Shown one piece after another: positions 4,900 through 5,596 of a DNA stretch of 5,596 nucleotides. The stretch is taken from positions 1 through 5,596 of the forward strand of contig JAEZLB010000196.1 of the NCBI GenBank assembly GCA_023435945.1, written 5' to 3'. The stretch is from Pseudomonadota bacterium (GTDB lineage Bacteria > Pseudomonadota > Gammaproteobacteria > Burkholderiales > Burkholderiaceae_D). The translations under genes and the position numbers were made by a program. The notes below the pieces were generated by a model. That model saw nothing but the letters and a program-made list of their open reading frames with translations, searched no databases and was not told the origin of the DNA. The stretch's first letter is position 1. Each line of letters opens with the position of its first letter.

Positions 4900-5596
4900 T
4901 CAGCGCAGCTTCAGGCGATGCACCGGGTGCAGCAGGAACCACAGTACCAGCAGCGGCCAGAACAGTGCCAGGAAATGCGTGGCGCCATTGAAATTGAGGA
5001 ACTTCCCTTGCACCCAGGTTTGCAGGATGGCGTTGAAGTAGGGATTGATAGGCGCGGCATTGACGATGAACAGGCTGAGGGCGAGCATGAAGATGGCAAA
5101 GCGGCGCTGCGTGGTCGGATGCGACCTGAAAAAGCACAGGGTCACGATAATGCCGAGCGCAATGCCGGCCTTGGCTCCCGGCGTGATCCAGGTGAAAGCC
5201 TGTTGCGGGGAGAAGAGCAGATAGGCTGACAGGGACTTGACGACAAATGCCGCCAGCAGCAATCCGGTTGCAAGCAACAGCCTGGGCGCTGGGCGGCGCA
5301 GCAGGCACAGGAAAGTCAGTAGCACGCCGGTCAGGCCACAGGTGGAGATGAGCGCTTCCAGTACCCAGTAATGGGCTGCGTTAAGCGCCATGCCGGTTTT
5401 CGCCAGCAGGCTCAGCTCTATGGGTTGGGCCTGCCAGTAAGATAGCCAGTTCGACAGCACCGGCGTGAAATGTCCGTGGCCGAACAAATAGGCTTGCGGA
5501 TAAATTTGCGCAATCGGCCACAGTGCGAGAATGGCGAGTCCGCGGCTGGCTTCATCGCTGAACCAGCGTTGGCGCAGCGGCTGGAAGTAGCCGTGC
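4900..5596 (-). CDS. VanZ-like family membrane protein, C-terminal part (runs off the right edge)
   Basis: The frame is open from the right edge to TGA at 4900-4902, giving 231 visible residues. The first read H-G-Y-F-Q-P-L-R-Q-R-W-F-S-D-E-A-S-R-G-L, then L-W-P-I-A-Q-I-Y-P-Q-A-Y-L-F-G-H-G. TTG at 5485-5487 can be read as a start, but the conserved-looking sequence continues upstream of it, so the gene is truncated by the window rather than starting there. About six hydrophobic helices are visible, the last in H-F-L-A-L-F-W-P-L-L-V-L-W-F-L-L just before a short basic tail (H-R-L-K-L-R). The W-P-x-A-Q-I-Y-P-Q and L-F-G-H-G segments resemble the C-terminal half of betaproteobacterial VanZ-like proteins of about 370 residues. 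The VanZ domain itself would lie outside the window, so the name is tentative. Function of these long forms is unknown. It is the most upstream gene seen in the minus-strand cluster. Confidence 0.75.
   Translation of the reverse strand, partial: HGYFQPLRQRWFSDEASRGLAILALWPIAQIYPQAYLFGHGHFTPVLSNWLSYWQAQPIELSLLAKTGMALNAAHYWVLEALISTCGLTGVLLTFLCLLRRPAPRLLLATGLLLAAFVVKSLSAYLLFSPQQAFTWITPGAKAGIALGIIVTLCFFRSHPTTQRRFAIFMLALSLFIVNAAPINPYFNAILQTWVQGKFLNFNGATHFLALFWPLLVLWFLLHPVHRLKLR

Noticed and set aside
5485..5487. TTG as the start of the VanZ-like gene
   Set aside because: The frame continues upstream to the window edge with family-like sequence (W-P-I-A-Q-I-Y-P-Q), so the codon is an internal leucine.

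Overview
The window looks like a piece of a betaproteobacterial chromosome, most likely Burkholderiales and perhaps Oxalobacteraceae. This is inferred from the protein sequences and from the gene order (vanZ-like, 2Fe-2S ferredoxin, alpha/beta hydrolase, D,D-carboxypeptidase, D-amino acid transaminase, DUF493, lipB, lipA). Every recognisable gene lies on the minus strand in GC-rich DNA (63% and 75% in two 60-base samples counted inside the carboxypeptidase gene). The one exception is a small plus-strand gene at 896-1285, with about 43% GC.

Layout, read in the direction of transcription from high to low coordinates. At 5596-4900 is the C-terminal part of a VanZ-like membrane protein that runs off the right edge. 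At 4843-4526 is a thioredoxin-like [2Fe-2S] ferredoxin, and at 4502-3867 a small alpha/beta hydrolase. At 3767-2625 is a secreted penicillin-binding D-alanyl-D-alanine carboxypeptidase (dacC/PBP5 type), with a perfect -10 box upstream and a strong intrinsic terminator downstream. At 2486-1641 is a class IV, D-amino-acid-type aminotransferase with a clear Shine-Dalgarno. At 1627-1340 is a ybeD/DUF493 gene interrupted by an in-frame amber codon. A convergent/divergent insert at about 780-1340 holds the unknown three-helix membrane protein. Then come lipB (745-104) and the first codons of what is probably lipA (30-1).

Functionally the window joins cell-wall D-alanine metabolism to lipoic acid synthesis. 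The carboxypeptidase releases periplasmic D-Ala from peptidoglycan stem peptides, and the transaminase can interconvert D-Ala and D-Glu. LipB and LipA attach octanoate to lipoyl domains and convert it to lipoate. The dacA-ybeD-lipB-lipA neighbourhood is also known from E. coli.

The observations most worth following are the amber codon at a conserved lysine of YbeD, with a restart ATG three bases after it, and the AT-rich, CTAG-rich orphan gene that separates ybeD from lipB. I see no CRISPR array, tRNA, rRNA, transposase or phage gene, and no convincing novel multi-gene system.
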